Notes: generated by a model not told the origin, from the letters alone. A stretch of 64,000 bases of DNA from Escallonia rubra (GCA_033065855.1 JAVXUO010002708.1:226340-290339); one strand, 5' to 3'; positions 1 through 14,300 are shown, counted from the stretch's first letter. Program-made: numbers and translations.

Positions 1-385
1 CACACAATTAGTCTGTGACAGCTACCACGCCCAATCCCGTACACCCTCCCAAAGGAAGAAACAACTCCCCTGATTCTCGTCTTATGCTAGCACCCTGCAT
101 AGTATAACAGCTCTTTTTGACTTCCTTACACATCTCCTGGCGCTCGCCATTAAAGATATTTCGAACGCACTGTCTAGTGCCATCGTGGTCTAGCATTCCA
201 GTACAGAACTAGGTGCGACTCTAATACCACTTCTTACAAACTTAGAATAGATACCCCAGTGTTCGAAAGATGTTAAGATCGGTGTAAAGTCCAGTGCATT
301 ACACTCTAAGCCCGTCTCCTGGTCGAATCCAACGCCTATACCTGTGTGCACACCCCTACATGAGTCGGTGACAAGGTGCTCAAGG
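1..385. other. intergenic, no gene recognised
   Basis: The short open frames here have no recognisable domain and no convincing splice context. The stretch ends at the target site of the element that starts at 395. Confidence 0.5.
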
Positions 386-394
386 AAAAATTTA

Positions 395-1451
395 GGGATA
401 ATTACAGCAGTGTCCATGAGGTTATTTAGGGATAATTACAGTAGTGTCCATGAGGTTAGGGTGTAATTACAGTCATAGACATTAAGTTTCAAAATATAAC
501 ATACCGTGACCAAAAATCCTAATTTTGTAATATTTGTGTAAATCCGTTAGGGTTCCGTCCAAAAAGTGTATTTTTTTATGATGTCATCGTTATGTATTTT
601 CAAAATGGCAATACTACCTTTTACTGCATATACTAAATAATTTTTAAAATGTTCAAATTAGGATTAGGGTTTTTTAGGGTTTGTATAAAAACCCTAATTT
701 TCAAATTAATGTTTTGAAAACCCTAATTTGAAAATTAGGATTTTGAAAATTTGATTTGTCTCCTACTGCCGGCGACCAATCTCTTGCCGGCATCCCCCCC
801 ATCGCCCTTCCCCCTCCATCTCTTCCCCCCCCCCCCACCCCCCACCCACACACCTCGCCCCCCGCAACAACCCCCTCCCTTGCCCCACACTGCCGGCAGC
901 TCCATCGCCCCTTCACTCTAAAATTTCTCTCTTCTCCCCACCTGAAACCACCACCACCACCAGTCCCCTAACGTCGCAGCCCCTTCACTCCCCCCACCCG
1001 CCGCCACCTCTTCACTCCCCCCACCCGTCGCCAACCCTTCCCTCACCCCCCACCCCTAAAATCCTACTCAGTCGGATGGACTGATCTGCCGCCACCTGCG
1101 GCCCACCTCCTCGATCCAGAAAACGGAGCAAAAGCCAAAATCTGATGCTGAAATCCTCTTGGAGCTGCGATACTGGTCGTACGGCTCCAACGAGCTCCAA
1201 CCCTTCCCCTCTGTAATTTTTAGGTTTGAATCTGATAGGAGGAGAGATTGAATTGGAGAGAGAAAGGAGAGAGAAAAAAGATAAAAGAAAAATGGAATTT
1301 TAATTTCATTTAGGGGTAATAAAGTCTTTTTGTCAAAACCGTTATGTATTTTGTATTCCGTCTGATTAACGGACATAAGTGTAATTTGTCCAAACTAATG
1401 GACACGCCTGTAATTACACCCTAACCTCAGGAATACTGCTGTAATTATCCC
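395..1451. mobile_element. non-autonomous Mutator-like (MULE-type) element with 9-bp TSD
   Basis: The sequence begins GGGATAATTACAG and ends with the reverse complement, CTGTAATTATCCC. Both ends are flanked by the same 9-bp direct repeat AAAAATTTA (386-394 and 1452-1460), the duplication length typical of Mutator-like elements. The inverted similarity continues inward (GGTTAGGGTGTAATTACAG at the left, its complement near 1410-1425). The left tip is partly duplicated: about 34 bp from 395 recur from 429. The interior is C-rich low-complexity DNA with no transposase, so the element needs enzyme from elsewhere. The end sequence resembles those of the elements starting at 59177 and 54859. Confidence 0.75.
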
Positions 1452-1460
1452 AAAAATTTA

Positions 1461-1887
1461 ATACTACTTGAAAGTAATTACTCGGGGGAAAGGAATGTCT
1501 TCTTTTTTCTTTTCCTTGTATGTAAAGGATCCAAGGGTTTCATTAATTAACAAAAGAGTAACATACCCAAGATATAGTAACCAGTACTCCATTTAGATTT
1601 GCGATAAAAGACAACATTATGCATAGCTTCTCTTTACTGAAAATGTTTATCGGGTACCATCTTAGGATCAACGATAAAACTACTTGCATCAAAGATAAAA
1701 TATGCGTTCTAAGGTGAGTAACCATACCATTTACCCATTTTTATCCCACATTTTAACAGTCACATGACAGTCATGTCAATGCACCTTGTCATCATTGTGA
1801 TTCATCTATAAAAGAATATGTACTCAAACTTGATTTGATGAACACTAGTATCCAGTGGAAACGTAAGCCAGCCCAGTCTAATCGCAT
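1461..1887. other. AT-rich intergenic DNA
   Basis: I see no gene, RNA gene or repeat structure here. It separates two transposable elements. Confidence 0.4.
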
Positions 1888-3068
1888 TTGAAAACTTAAC
1901 AGTGTAACTTATCCTCAATTCTAAGGTATACATACTTTTTCCACTTAAAAAAAATTGTTTCAATTGCATCGCATAACATCTTAACATTTGAAATTAGTTC
2001 TAATTGAACCCAAAATCGTATCTCTGTTTAAAAAGAGATGGACGGTCATCCACCTTGAGGGCAAACATATTTTTCAGGATAAACACGGCCACAACCCACC
2101 ATAAAGTTACTGGCACACCCACCACCCACCCCCTTCCCCCTACCACAAAGCCGCCGGTACCCCCACCCCCTTCCCCCTAACCACCCACACACCAGGAGCA
2201 CATTTACCCCACCACACAACACCACAATCTGCCACCCCTATCACCTGCCACCCCCGTCACCCACCACCAGTGCATTCAAGTTTCCCCCACCCTTAATTTC
2301 CCATCAATCACCACCAGTGCGCACACACCCTGCACAAGCGCGCATACACTGCCAGCGCACCCCCCCCCCGGCCCCGCTCAATCCCCATCACCAACCACCA
2401 CGCACCCAAACGCACACCCATATGCACTACGGTCCCCCACCCTTCCATCCCCCATCCCCCACGACCAGTGCACACACACCTGCAACATGCACACAACACT
2501 CACGTGCCCATATCCCCCCCCCCCCCCTTTACCCCGTCCAAATTTCTATTGCTCGTCACCATCACCAACCACTAATGGACACACACAAGACTCACATGCC
2601 AAAATGAGAAGAGTTATTGCCAATTAATGAAGAAATGTTTGTACTTGACTGAGGGTGGCCCACCACCGTGAGATTGTAGGTATGCGTTTCGAGGGAGGGG
2701 GTAGATGGAGTGTGTGTTGGTGTGTGATGCGAGGGTGGTGGGTGCGCATGTATTTTTGGGTGTGCAAATGATGGTGCATAAGGAGGGGATGTGGGTGGCG
2801 CCAGGGTGTGGGTGGTGGGGAGAAACGGTGGCTGGCGACTTTCGTGGGGCGTAGGTGTGTTTTCGTCCTTGTTTGTCTTGTAAAGACATATTTTCCCCTC
2901 AAGGTGGATGGTTGTCCACCTTTTTCAAACGGAGATATAATTTTGAGTCAAATTGGAACTAATTTCAAATGTTAGGGTGTTATATGATGCAATTGAAACT
3001 ATAAAATTTTAAGTGAGACAACTATGCAAATCTTAGAAGGTTGAGCGCAATTTTACCCAACTTCAAAA
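1888..3068. mobile_element. non-autonomous DNA element with inverted repeats of about 180 bp
   Basis: The left arm (about 1888-2078) and right arm (about 2890-3068) are imperfect inverted repeats. For example, ACATTTGAAATTAGTT near 1984 is matched in complement near 2960, and GGACGGTCATCCACC near 2040 is matched near 2900. The interior is C/A-rich low-complexity DNA (CACCCACC, CACACAC runs). No target-site duplication could be identified, so the exact ends and the superfamily are uncertain. The long arms would suit a MULE-like element. The open frames inside are products of the biased composition. Confidence 0.6.
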
Positions 3069-4589
3069 CTCGTATAAACAAACTTAAACAAATCACAATT
3101 TGACAAGGCCAACACGATCCGTTTCTGATTTATGCTTCCAACCACAAATCATCAATTTCCAAATCTCCCCAAGAACATAAACTATAAATTTTCATTCCCC
3201 GGAAATTTCTGACTCAGTCCTAACTCCTAAATAATCAGGTGGGGACTAGGGACTGGGCCCTAAACATGCCATGCCCTCTTATCCTTGCCTTAGAATCCCC
3301 TCCACTAACAGGATGCAACCAAAAGTAAGCAAAAGTTAAAAAGGAATTTGACATCATGGTTCTACATGTCGGGAAGTCACTGGTGGCCATCGCCCACCAG
3401 CTTTGTCACTTATGCCTGTCATGGCATTAATTTCTTCAGATGCTCCAACTTCTCACGTACGTTTTCTGCATATATCACTTGAACAAAATCATGATGACAA
3501 GCACAGTGTGTGGATCTCAGTATTCCAACCTATATATAATTCGATCAATATGCTATTTTGGGCAAATGAGATTGAAGGGTCATTTGTAGAGTCGAAATGG
3601 ACATGACAAAGATTTGAGAGAGATTAAGGATGAAGAGTGCAGTGCGAAAATATTGTAGATTTGAAATGGACATGACAAAGATTTGAGAGAGGTTAAGGAT
3701 GAAGAGTGCAGTGCGAAGATCTCTTATAGTCTGAATTATTCAAGACCGCCGAAGCAAAAGCTAGAACGTTAACAATACGAACATCTTTTAAGGTTTTTGA
3801 TCAATAGTCTGAAGTATTCACGACCTTTGAAGCGGAAACTAGAGGACAAGAGGCGGAATAAAAGAAAATTAACTAATGTTTATTATGCACTAGATGGTAG
3901 TCCCCGGGAGTTCATGTACTTGATTTCCAAAAGTTATGGTGGCTAATTGTGAATTTTTGAAACTTAATAGGAGAAACCAAAAGGTATACATAATTGTGAA
4001 TTTTAGCTGCAATCTTAGTAGCTCTCTATGATAAATATAGTTTGTTATGACTAATTAATGATGCTAAAAAGGATGTTATCAAGATTTTCTGCTGATAATA
4101 TATGCAAAAGTGCGAATAATCATTTTTAGAAACAATAAAACTAGCGTTAAATAGGAGGTTGTAACTTCTGCCTAAAATCCGAGTTGCACATTAAATATGT
4201 GTGGTCTCTAATGTTACATAGTTGTGATACTATGCGGTACTAAAACCACTTTACTATTAAAATGCTTATTTTAACAACCTTCATATATTTGTCCACGCCT
4301 TTCTGTGGTTATAATTTTAAAATTTTCATCATTAAAATACTTTTTAGCGACAAAGTAAGTTCATCAAATTGTCATTGACAAATAGTAGACTAACATGGTA
4401 ACGCGGACAGCACGTAATTTGGCGCCGGCTACTCCGAGGGGCCTCGCAGGTCAAATTTAGTAAGAGTTGCAACTCCATAAATGCACATTAGTTGACATAT
4501 AACCTGTTCTTAATTATGAGATTAAAGTTACAATGGTAGGCCAAAGCTCATTAAAAGTTGAGAAAATTTTGTCTGCTATCCGGATTGAA
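3069..4589. other. intergenic DNA with one short tandem duplication
   Basis: No gene is recognised. A segment of about 55 bp starting GAAATGGACATGACAAAG at 3594 is repeated at 3663 (69-bp spacing) with few differences. The rest is AT-rich unique-looking DNA. Confidence 0.4.
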
Positions 4590-4780
4590 GTAATATTTCT
4601 CATAGTCTTCATATAGCGACAATTAAAGGTCGCTAAATGTTTATAGTGACTTTTATCTAGAACGCTAAAAAAAATCTGTTAAAAATTATCGCTAAAAGTG
4701 TCAGTACAAAAATCACTAGAAACATTTAGCGACTATTAGTTGTCACTTGTTCCTAAAAGTTTATATCACTTGCATGGAAA
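4590..4780. repeat. palindromic MITE copy upstream of the SSL gene
   Basis: The two halves are inverted repeats of each other: TCGCTAAATGTTTATAGTGA near 4631 is mirrored by TCACTAGAAACATTTAGCGA near 4712. Related copies lie near 6985, 21650 and 28262/32630. It ends about 0.5 kb before the SSL start codon. Confidence 0.6.
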
Positions 4781-5224
4781 ATTTATTTTGATATACCTTC
4801 TATTGAATGCGACCAACTAGGGCTTGCTAAAGAATACATTTCGTGCTATGGGAGAGACTGCGCACTCAACACTACGTACTAAACAAGCAAGTAACTTTCC
4901 TGACTTTAATTTCTTGGACAACTTTCTTAGACAGTTTCTCTAAAGTGTTTGATGTTTAAACACAAACTATTCCTATTGGAATTGCATGATTTTTGTAGAG
5001 TAGTCTCTTGATTAATTGATTCCGCCCTAGCGTGCAAATTAAACATATTAGCGACACTTATTGTGCAATTCAATCTAGAGTATAATATGCCACTTGCATA
5101 GTACTTATATAGTGGCCTAGCTAACATTTATAGACAATATCTGAGAGCACACTTGTAATGTAACAATCTCTATACCAAATGCCAATATGGTAGTTTACCT
5201 ATCACATCTTTCATCTCTCCCCCT

Positions 5225-5280
5225 TATATAATCCCTTCATAATTTTTGTGGTCTCTCTATCTCTCTCTCTCTCTCCCCAA
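5225..5280 (+). promoter_or_regulatory. likely core promoter and CT-rich leader of the SSL gene
   Basis: A TATA-like TATATAAT lies at 5225-5232, about 75 bp before the ATG at 5307. A (CT)n pyrimidine tract follows at 5251-5275, a common leader feature in plant genes. The transcription start cannot be fixed from sequence alone. Confidence 0.5.
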
Positions 5281-5306
5281 CCCCTTGAACCCCCCCTCCA
5301 GAAAAA

Positions 5307-8300
5307 ATGAGCTCAAATAAGGTCTTTCTAATCACTGCATCAACTATAATCTTCATATCCACCCTGTTATCAGTTGACTACTTTAGGCTTCTCTCTCATC
5401 ATTCCGACGCCGAGAAGTCGTCCGACAGTGAGTTTCAGCATTGGGAAGTGATACCAGTGGTGGGTGCAGTTGGACCTGAAAGCTTTACATTTGACCCCAG
5501 TGGTGACGGTCCATACACCGGCGTATCGGATGGCAGGATAATCAAGTGGCAAGAACATGAACGCCGGTGGATCGATTTCGCCGTTACTTCTCCGGTGAGG
5601 TGTGCTCCCTATCTTACCATGAAATTCAATTTTTAATACCCATATGCAGCGCATGCAAACTTCGTGTTCATAGATACGTATTGGTTGAGTTCACGTAACA
5701 GTTCTCATGCACAGTGCACTTTATTGGTGGTGCATGAGGCCGTGGTTTCTTATGATCAGCAACCACACTAACACATAACATTTTGGCTACCGATTGCCAG
5801 TTGGTGCTTCCAAATTTTGACACTTCCTGCTTTGCTTGATTGTGCCTTGTGTACGACATTTTTACAGAGTAATAGTACATGGCGTGTCATTTGCAATTTA
5901 CTTTTGCACTAATAACAAGTAATTGAGGTGTGTAAGTAGGCTTTTTTTCTTACCAAATTAAGTCGTATAGGTGAATACCAGACAAGTTGTTTACTTTTGC
6001 ACTAGGCTGGCCAGCATATTGAGAAACATTAAAAGGCCTACGTTTTAGTGATGCCTACCCAAAAGAATTTCGGATGCTCTATAGTTTGCAGTTTCTTCTC
6101 CTTATTCTTACTTTCGCCAACCTTAAAAACTACAGTTTGTAAGAATAGAGATAACCATGCCCTATATCCTTTAGCAATATGGGGCCTCATCTTCTAAGCA
6201 CCAAGAAAAATAGTGATCTCTTTACGTACAATGATTCAGATTGACCGTTGTTTTACTCTGTAGATCGGGTCTCACATAGGTTCGACTCTCGTGGACAAGA
6301 TTTTAGGATGAACAAATCATACCATTCTGCGGTGCACAAAAGAGAAACAACAAATTTATTTTACTATTTTTAATGTTCTTCCATTCGCACAGAACGAACA
6401 AAAGAAAAAGGAACCTAATTACCTCTCAAAACAAGGCCACTGTGTCTGCCTAAAAGGATGCTGATATCTCTCCTACAGCGTTTTCGACATAAGCCAAGCT
6501 AAGCCATGCTGTACCCACCAAATCTCTTCTTGGGCGTACTTACATAAGAATGTGTTCGCCTAGTAGATGCGATCACAATAAGTTGTCACTTGGAACTACG
6601 TTTAACAGGATCAATAGTCCTATAGGCATAGTAATATATCTGAGTTGTCACTTGGACTATTTCTGAGAAATGAGGGGGAGAAAGAGTACCAAGTATGCTG
6701 TGGAAATATTGAGTCTTCCATAGTAAGTTCGTCGCATGTAATTAACTCTAGACCACATGGTCCGACAATAAGTGTATCAATGTATACGTATAAACTGTAC
6801 TCAGAATGCACCTGGTCTAAAGCACATGCGACTTATGACAAAAAAATTCATAGAAGTAACTGAGAGACAACCAACACATTCATTGCCCTGAGATAATTCG
6901 TGACTGCCTTGGTAATTAGGGCTACCCTGTGTACCAGGAGAAAATACATTATTTTGGTCTCCATTTAGTACAGGTTTTCTACTAAATATACTACTTTGTT
7001 TTTAATTAGTGATGCTAAAATAATTATCGTTGAAAGTGTTTGCATAAATGTCACTAATAATATTTAACGACTACTAATAATCGGTACATGGGGAGTTATA
7101 GCCTCTTTGACAATCCTAGTTTGAAGCCAAAACGAGGCTTTTGATAATACGCATTCTTACCTTTAAAATATGAGACAATACAATCGATTCAATGAGAAAT
7201 ATTCATTGTGAGTGAGACCGATGGCATACTATATGATGGACTCTGACGATAGACATGAAAGTTTACTCCCTTTTGATTAAGTTTTTGATCTTAAGATAGT
7301 TACAACTCCTCCTCGGATATCCAAAATTAATATAAGTATAGTTAACGACATTTCTACTAACATTTACAATGATATTTTTTAACAGCACATCTTCAGTCTC
7401 ATCAAATAATACTCCCTCCGTTCCTAAAAAATTGATCATATTTTCTTTTTGGGACGTCCCACAAAAAGTGATCACTTCCAAATTAGCAAATATTCTATAG
7501 GTATTTTTACATACTTACCATTTTTATATTTTTTTTATTCTATTTCTCTCACCACATTTAATTCTCTGTCAACTCATTTTCTCTCTCCTAGCCCACCACT
7601 TTACACTTTTTTATTTTATTTCTCTCTCCACATTTAACACTCTATCAACCAATTTTTTCTCTCATGGCTCACTCTCTTCCCCCTCTCTCTCTAAAGGGTA
7701 AAATGAGAAAGACACACAATATATAACTTAAATCCTTAATATACGTGCAAAGTAAAATGGATCAATCTTTCAGGAACAGAGGGAGTAGCTACTAAAAATA
7801 TTTAACGACCATATCGCTACACAAGAGTTTTAATCTTCCTATAACCTCGATAACAGTCAAAGTTATTCCTTTCTTTTTAGATAGAGAGCACTAATGATGT
7901 ATAATTGATATCGGCTATTTTGTGTTGCGTCTCACTCACTCACATTGGTGACAACAAAGAAATATTTTCTCAAATTCGGTTGCTAAGCTTACACTGACTA
8001 CCCTATCACCCATTTCTCTTAATCCACCTGCCCCGAGCTCCCAATCTGCACTATAATAGAAATAGCTGGTTTAGAATGCCAAGAACTATGGCACCTGAGG
8101 AACTTTGGTACCACAAACTATATATCGAGAAACGGGGTAGTATTATCAACAACTTTCGTTAAAAAACTCTAATTTGAAGTTCGTAAAGTTATGTCCAAAA
8201 TAATTATCCTACCGAAGGCAGCAGAGGAAGAGGAATCAAACTAGTGAAAACGTGACTTAGATTTACGAGGTAAGTCTTTATGCCCTCTCGTTTATTATTC

Positions 8301-11300
8301 TCGTCGTGCTTGTAAAATTGGTAGGAGTCCATGCCAAACCCTCCTTTTTACCAAAAAAAAAAAAAAGGAGTTAAAAAGTCAGGTTCGTCATAACAGTTAT
8401 CGGTGTCGAAAAACTGTGACCCTCTTATCGTGGAATTTGTTATACATTTTACAGTTAACAAAGATGACAAGTGAATCACAAAAATGGCAAGTAAATCCCA
8501 AGCTTAGCTCTAAAACCAAAGTTTCCCCTTTGTTACTTCTCACAACATTGAATTTGTCTACAGAGATGGCTGTGATGGGTCGCGTGGAACAGAACACATT
8601 TGTGGCCGCCCATTGGGCCTTGCCTTTGATGAAAATACTGGAGATCTCTATATTGCGGATGCGTATTTGGGCCTTCTTGTTGTTGGGGGCTACGGTGGCC
8701 TGGCTACCAAGGTTGCGACACAAGCCCAAGGTGTTCCATTCAGATTCACCAATGGCTTGGACATTCACCCGAGTAACGGGGTTGTCTACTTCACTGACAG
8801 CAGCTCAAGTTATCAACGGAGGTATGCTTTATATTTCTCCGTCAATCCCACTTTTTTAAGCTTTAACGAATGCCTTTTAATGAAGACCTAGAGTTGCAAA
8901 TTGACTAGCTCCTATGTCAATGTACAAATGGTGTTACGTACTTTGACAATAGGCCTAGCGTGCTTCTGCTGTGTAAGAAGATCATACCTATCAGCTGTCT
9001 GCATTTGTGGTACTTTAGCTTTTTATCAAGAAAGGGTCTAGAGGCCTTAACTAGCTGAGTAAATATGCGAATTCTCTCTAGATACGGAGCAAGATCTTGG
9101 GCTCAGTTACAATGGAGTGAGTTGCGACTAGGGATGCAACTTAGTTATGTTGGGTTCGGTTCTGATGTAGAGGAAAAACACCACCTCTAAGATGAGGCCA
9201 CATGTCATCATCCAGACACATCAAAACCGCCACACCATTAATATGGAAGTGAGTAAAGATGAGTTACTCAGGGAGTAACTCCGGGGTATTAACCAGACAC
9301 TAATGAGGAGTAATCATCCATGATGATGAGTAACCCTCCTATTAATCTGATAACCCCATAATTAAACATAAATAACTCCCCACTGAGCTGGGAACACTAT
9401 AAAAGGAGTGGGGAAGAATATGTCAGGTAAGTAAGAGAGTTGAACTTACACTTTATCAAGTCTCAAACATATTCTGACTTAAGCATCGGAGATTTTATGC
9501 CGAAAATCCTTCAGGCGAGTCACCGGTGTCGATTTTGCTGTGCAGGTCTATTCTCGAAGCGCGTCCTGAGTTCTCTCCACAACATTTTGGCGCCATCCGT
9601 GGGAACGACATTCGTGAATATATTATGTCTCAAAATCCCACACCACCAGCTCAGCAAGGTGGGGCAACTCCACCAATTTTACCCTTGCCACCAATCTGTG
9701 ATTCACTTCGTGAGGGAGCCGCATCGCCGTCCTCCAGTCGCGGAAAAAAGGTTGCGACAACTGCTACCGTAGCACGAACCACCGCTGTTGCAGTACCTAT
9801 AATTCCTGCAGTAATGTCAGATGCCGTCGCGACAGCATCAATACCCGTAACGGTAATTCCACCCGCTGTGAAAATCGTTCCTCCCTCCATAAACACTGTC
9901 CTTCCTCCGCTCCAAACTGTCAACGTGTCCGCACCTACCACAACGTTACCAGTCATGAGCAACCAAGCTGACTTAATGGCCGTTCTTCGGGCTATGCAAC
10001 AATCCATCGAACGGTTACAAGCAGCTGTGGACAATCCACCTCCGCAATTAGAACCTCTCCAACCTCCAAACGAGCAACATGTAACTGGTACGCGGAGGCA
10101 GCCAATTAGACATCGATTAAATTTCCATGAGGAACCAGGAACCTCAAAGACTCCGGAAGGAATACAAGTAGAAGATGGACAATCCGACGATGAACGGCGC
10201 AACCCGAGGTCCAGAAAATAAGAAGAAAGTTCTTACGAAGCTCATTCTACCAAGAGGGACCCTTATTATAACCCTGGTGAACATCGTGCCGAACGATACA
10301 CCAGTGCTCCAGTCATCGTTGGGCGACCATTCATAGAAGAGGTTGATCACTTCCCTACGCCGCAGAACTTCAAGATGCCTCCTTGTGAATCATACGATGG
10401 CACCGGAGACCCGATGGAGCACTTAGCTTGTTTCACTTCTGGTATGAATCTACACTTAGTCCTTGACCAAATTATGTGCCGAGCGTTCCCGGTAACCTTG
10501 GAAGGAGCTGCCCACGTATGGGTTCAACACCGCGCACCCCGCTCTATCTCCTGCTGGGCCCAGTTGACGAAATCCTTCCGCAACAATTTTTTAACAAGTC
10601 AGATACAAAGGAAAAACTCTTTGGCTCTTTTCCGTATCGTACAAGGACCCAAGGAGTCCTTGAAATCCTACTACGCCCGCTTCAACACTGAGAAACTCCT
10701 CATTGACAATTTGGATTCAGGGGTGACTTTTGCGGCAATGGCAAGAGGTGTGCGTCCGGGGACACCATTGCGTTTCTCGCTGAATAAAAGACCTCCGGAG
10801 CATATGACTGACCTACTTGATCGGGTAGAGAAATATCTCCGGGCTGAAGAGGATTCCATGACCACCACCCAAAATGAAGGAATTTCTGGTCAGAAGAGGC
10901 GTGATCGCCCGGAGGGGAAGATACCCGAAGAACCTAAACGCTCACGGACGACCCTTTCCAAGCACTTCACCCCTCTTACAACATCTCGGGAACATATCCT
11001 CAACCAGATCAAAGGCCAAGATATCTTAAAGTGGCCCAAGTCGATGAGGATGCCCGCCGATAGAAGAGATGCCCAGCTCTATTGCCAATTCCATAAGGAT
11101 CATGGTCATACGACTAAAGAATGTAAAGTTCTTCGGCGAGAGATCGAGAATCTTATTGCAAGAGGGCACCTCAAACAATTTGTCAAGACAAATGAACGCC
11201 AAGGAGGTAAGCGGGGAGGCGGACAAAAAAGGCATGACGATTCGGCCCCTAAGGAATCCCCGGTGATAAACACAATATCTGGAAGCCTAAGTACTGAGGG

Positions 11301-14300
11301 AACCTCAAGATCAGCTCGAAACGCTTACGCACGACAAGTCAACTTGACGCAGGGACCAGCTAAGCGCCCAAAGGCCCCCGCCACTATAAGTTTTGATGAT
11401 ACAGATCTTGAGGAAGTCATTACACCGGACGATGACACTCTGGTTATCTCCCTCCAAATAGATACGTACGTCATCAAACGCATCTTAGTGGACACAGGAA
11501 GCTCCGCGGACATTCTCTTTGAAGAAGCATTCTCTCAAATAAAGGTATCGAAAGAATGAATCCGTCCGGTCTCCTCGCCGCTGTACGGCTTCACGGGAGC
11601 ATCCGCGCCAGTTGAGGGAGTAATCTCCCTCACTGTAGTTGCTGGATCATACCCGCTTCAAGCTACGCAATCAATCGACTTCCTGGTAGTCAAGATCAAG
11701 TCAGCCTATAATGGAATATTAGGGCGAGCGGGCCTCAACAAATTACAAGCTATAGCCTCAACGTTTCACCTGTGTATGAAATTCCCAACTCCCAACGGAA
11801 TATGAGTAGTAAATGGAGATCAAGCTATAGCACGCAAGTGTTACATGGCTTTGTGCAAAGTAGAGGAGGCGCTTGCCATTGAAGACCAGCGTGATGAACA
11901 TACTTTCAGGCGAGCTGAGCCGGTGGAAGAACTTGTCTCCATAACACTAGGAGCAGACGGGAGTCACCAGTTAAAGATAGGTTCCACGCTGGAGCCAGCT
12001 CTTCGTGATCGACTGGTATCATTCCTTCGCTCAAATGCGGATGTCTTCGCATGGAGCGCCGTAGATATGCCAGGAATAGATCCATCCATAATGACCCATC
12101 GTCTCTCAGTTGATCCAAGCTGTAAATCGGTGAAGCAGAAAAAGCGATCCTTCGCACCGGAAAGGCAAACGATCATCAAACAAGAGGTTGACAAGCTTCT
12201 AGAAGTAAAGTTCATTGCTGAAATCAACTATCCGACATGGGTGGCTAATGTAGTCATGGTTCCAAAGGCTGGGACGAACAAGTGGAGAATATGCATTGAC
12301 TACACTGATTTGAAGAAGGCTTGCCCCAAGGACAGCTACCCTCTGCCTCGGATCGACACACTGATAGATGCAACCTTGGGGCATGAGTTGCTTAGCTTCA
12401 TGGATGCCTTCTCCGGTTATAATTAGATTCGCATGCACGATGACGATGTGGAAAAAAACGGCTTTCATTACCATCGAAGGTCTCTTTTTCTACAAAGTCA
12501 TGCCCTTCGGCTTGAAGAACGCAGGTGCCACCAACCAACGGCTTGTTGATAAGATCTTTAAGCCTTTGCTAGGTAAAACCATGGAAGTTTATGTTGACGA
12601 CATGCTTGTCAAAAGCCTTCGTGCAGCTGATCACATTGCCGACCTTGAGGAATGTTTTAATCTCTTGCGCAAATACAAAATGCGGCTCAATCTGGCCAAG
12701 TGTGCATTTGGGGTCTCATCAGGCAAGTTCTTAGGTTTCATGGTCTCGTACAGAGGTATAGAAGCCAATCCTGAAAACATCAAGGTCATACAAGACATCA
12801 CCGCACCGAAGAGAGTGAAAGAGGTGCAGATACTAACTCGACGTATAGTGGCACTTGGCAGATTTCTCTCTAAGTCTGCTGAGAGATGTTTGCCTTTCTT
12901 TAAAGCCTTGAAGAACATAAAAAACTTCGAGTGGACCGCCGAGTGCCAAAATTCCTTTGAAGCCTTGAAAGAGTATCTGACGCCCCCCCCGCTCCTATCC
13001 AAACCACTTGCTGGGGAGGAGCTCTTCTTGTATTTAGACATAGCAGAGTCGGTTGTAAGTGCGGTGCTTGTCCGTAACCAGAACAGTAAGCAACTCCATA
13101 TATACTATGTGAGCCAAGTACTACAAGGTGCTGAGTTACGTTATCCAGATACAGAAAAACTTGCATTCGCTCTCTTGATCGCATCTCGAAATTTTCAACC
13201 ATACTTTTAGTCCCACTCCATAACAGTGCTCACGGACAAGCCCTTACGGCGAATACTCCACAAGCCCGATGTCTCAGGACGACTAGTCCCATGGTCCATT
13301 GAACTCGGGGAGTTCGACATCCACTATAAGCCACGCCCTTCTATCAAAGGTCAGGCCCTCGCTGACTTCATTGTTGAGTGTACTTTGCCCATCGAAGACG
13401 AGGAGCAGCTATCCCAGCAGGATAGGCCTTTCACCTGGACCCTCCATGTGGATGGTTCTTCCAATGCAAACGGAAGTGGAGCTGGCTTAATCCTTCATGG
13501 TCTTGAAAACCTCGTAGTTGAATATGCCCTATGATTTGACTTTCCCTCTTCAAACAATGAAGCTGAATACGAGGCTTTTATTGCTGGGATGCACCTTGCA
13601 AAGACTATGCGAGCAGAGGCACTTCATGCCCATAGTGATTCACAGCTGGTCGTCAAGCAGTTCTCTGGAGAGTATGAAGCACGAGGCGTGAAAATGGCTG
13701 AATACCTCCAAAAAGCCAAAAGGCTTGCAGAGACTTTTGTGTATTTCAACATCACTCAAGTCAGCCGAGAAGACAATACGTCAGCTGACGCACTTTCACC
13801 CTTAGCGTCCCTCGACCAGTCTGGGCTTAGTCGAACAGTTCACTTGGAACTCCTCTACGAACCAAGTATTAATGGTCGTGAAGTCATGCAAACCGAGCAT
13901 GAACCATCATGGATGAACCCAATTAAATCCTATCTTGCGGATGGTATCCTACCAGCCGATTAGAAACAAGCTCGAGGGATCATTTCACGCACGGCCCGAT
14001 ACACGATTGTTGATGACGTGCTGTACAAAAGATTTTTTACACTCCCCTACCTTCGTTGCCTTACCCTTACGGAAGCCACATATGCTCTGCGCGAGGTGCA
14101 CGAGGGAATATGTGGTCAACACTTGGGTGGGAAAGCCCTCGCACACAAAATCCTTCGTCAAGGCTATTACTGGCCGACAATACAGCAAGACGCGCTGGAG
14201 CATACAAAAAAAATGTGATGCTTGTCAACGGTTCTCGCCTGTGCCAAAGCTTGGTCCTACCGCATTGACTACTTTGAACAGTTCTATTCCCTTCGCCGTG

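Noticed and set aside
2308..2902. Pro/His/Thr-rich frames such as 2317-2607 and 2614-2902
   Set aside because: They come from CACACA/CCACCC low-complexity DNA inside an inverted-repeat element and have no recognisable domain.
8416..8859. 147-aa frame across 8416-8859
   Set aside because: It overlaps SSL exon 2 in another frame. The correct frame gives the conserved CGRPLGLAFDENTGDLYIAD segment.
9120..9150. CTAGGGATGCAAC at 9129 as the start of a hAT element interrupted by the Tat element
   Set aside because: The motif resembles hAT ends, but I found no matching end or 8-bp duplication to the right of 19096.
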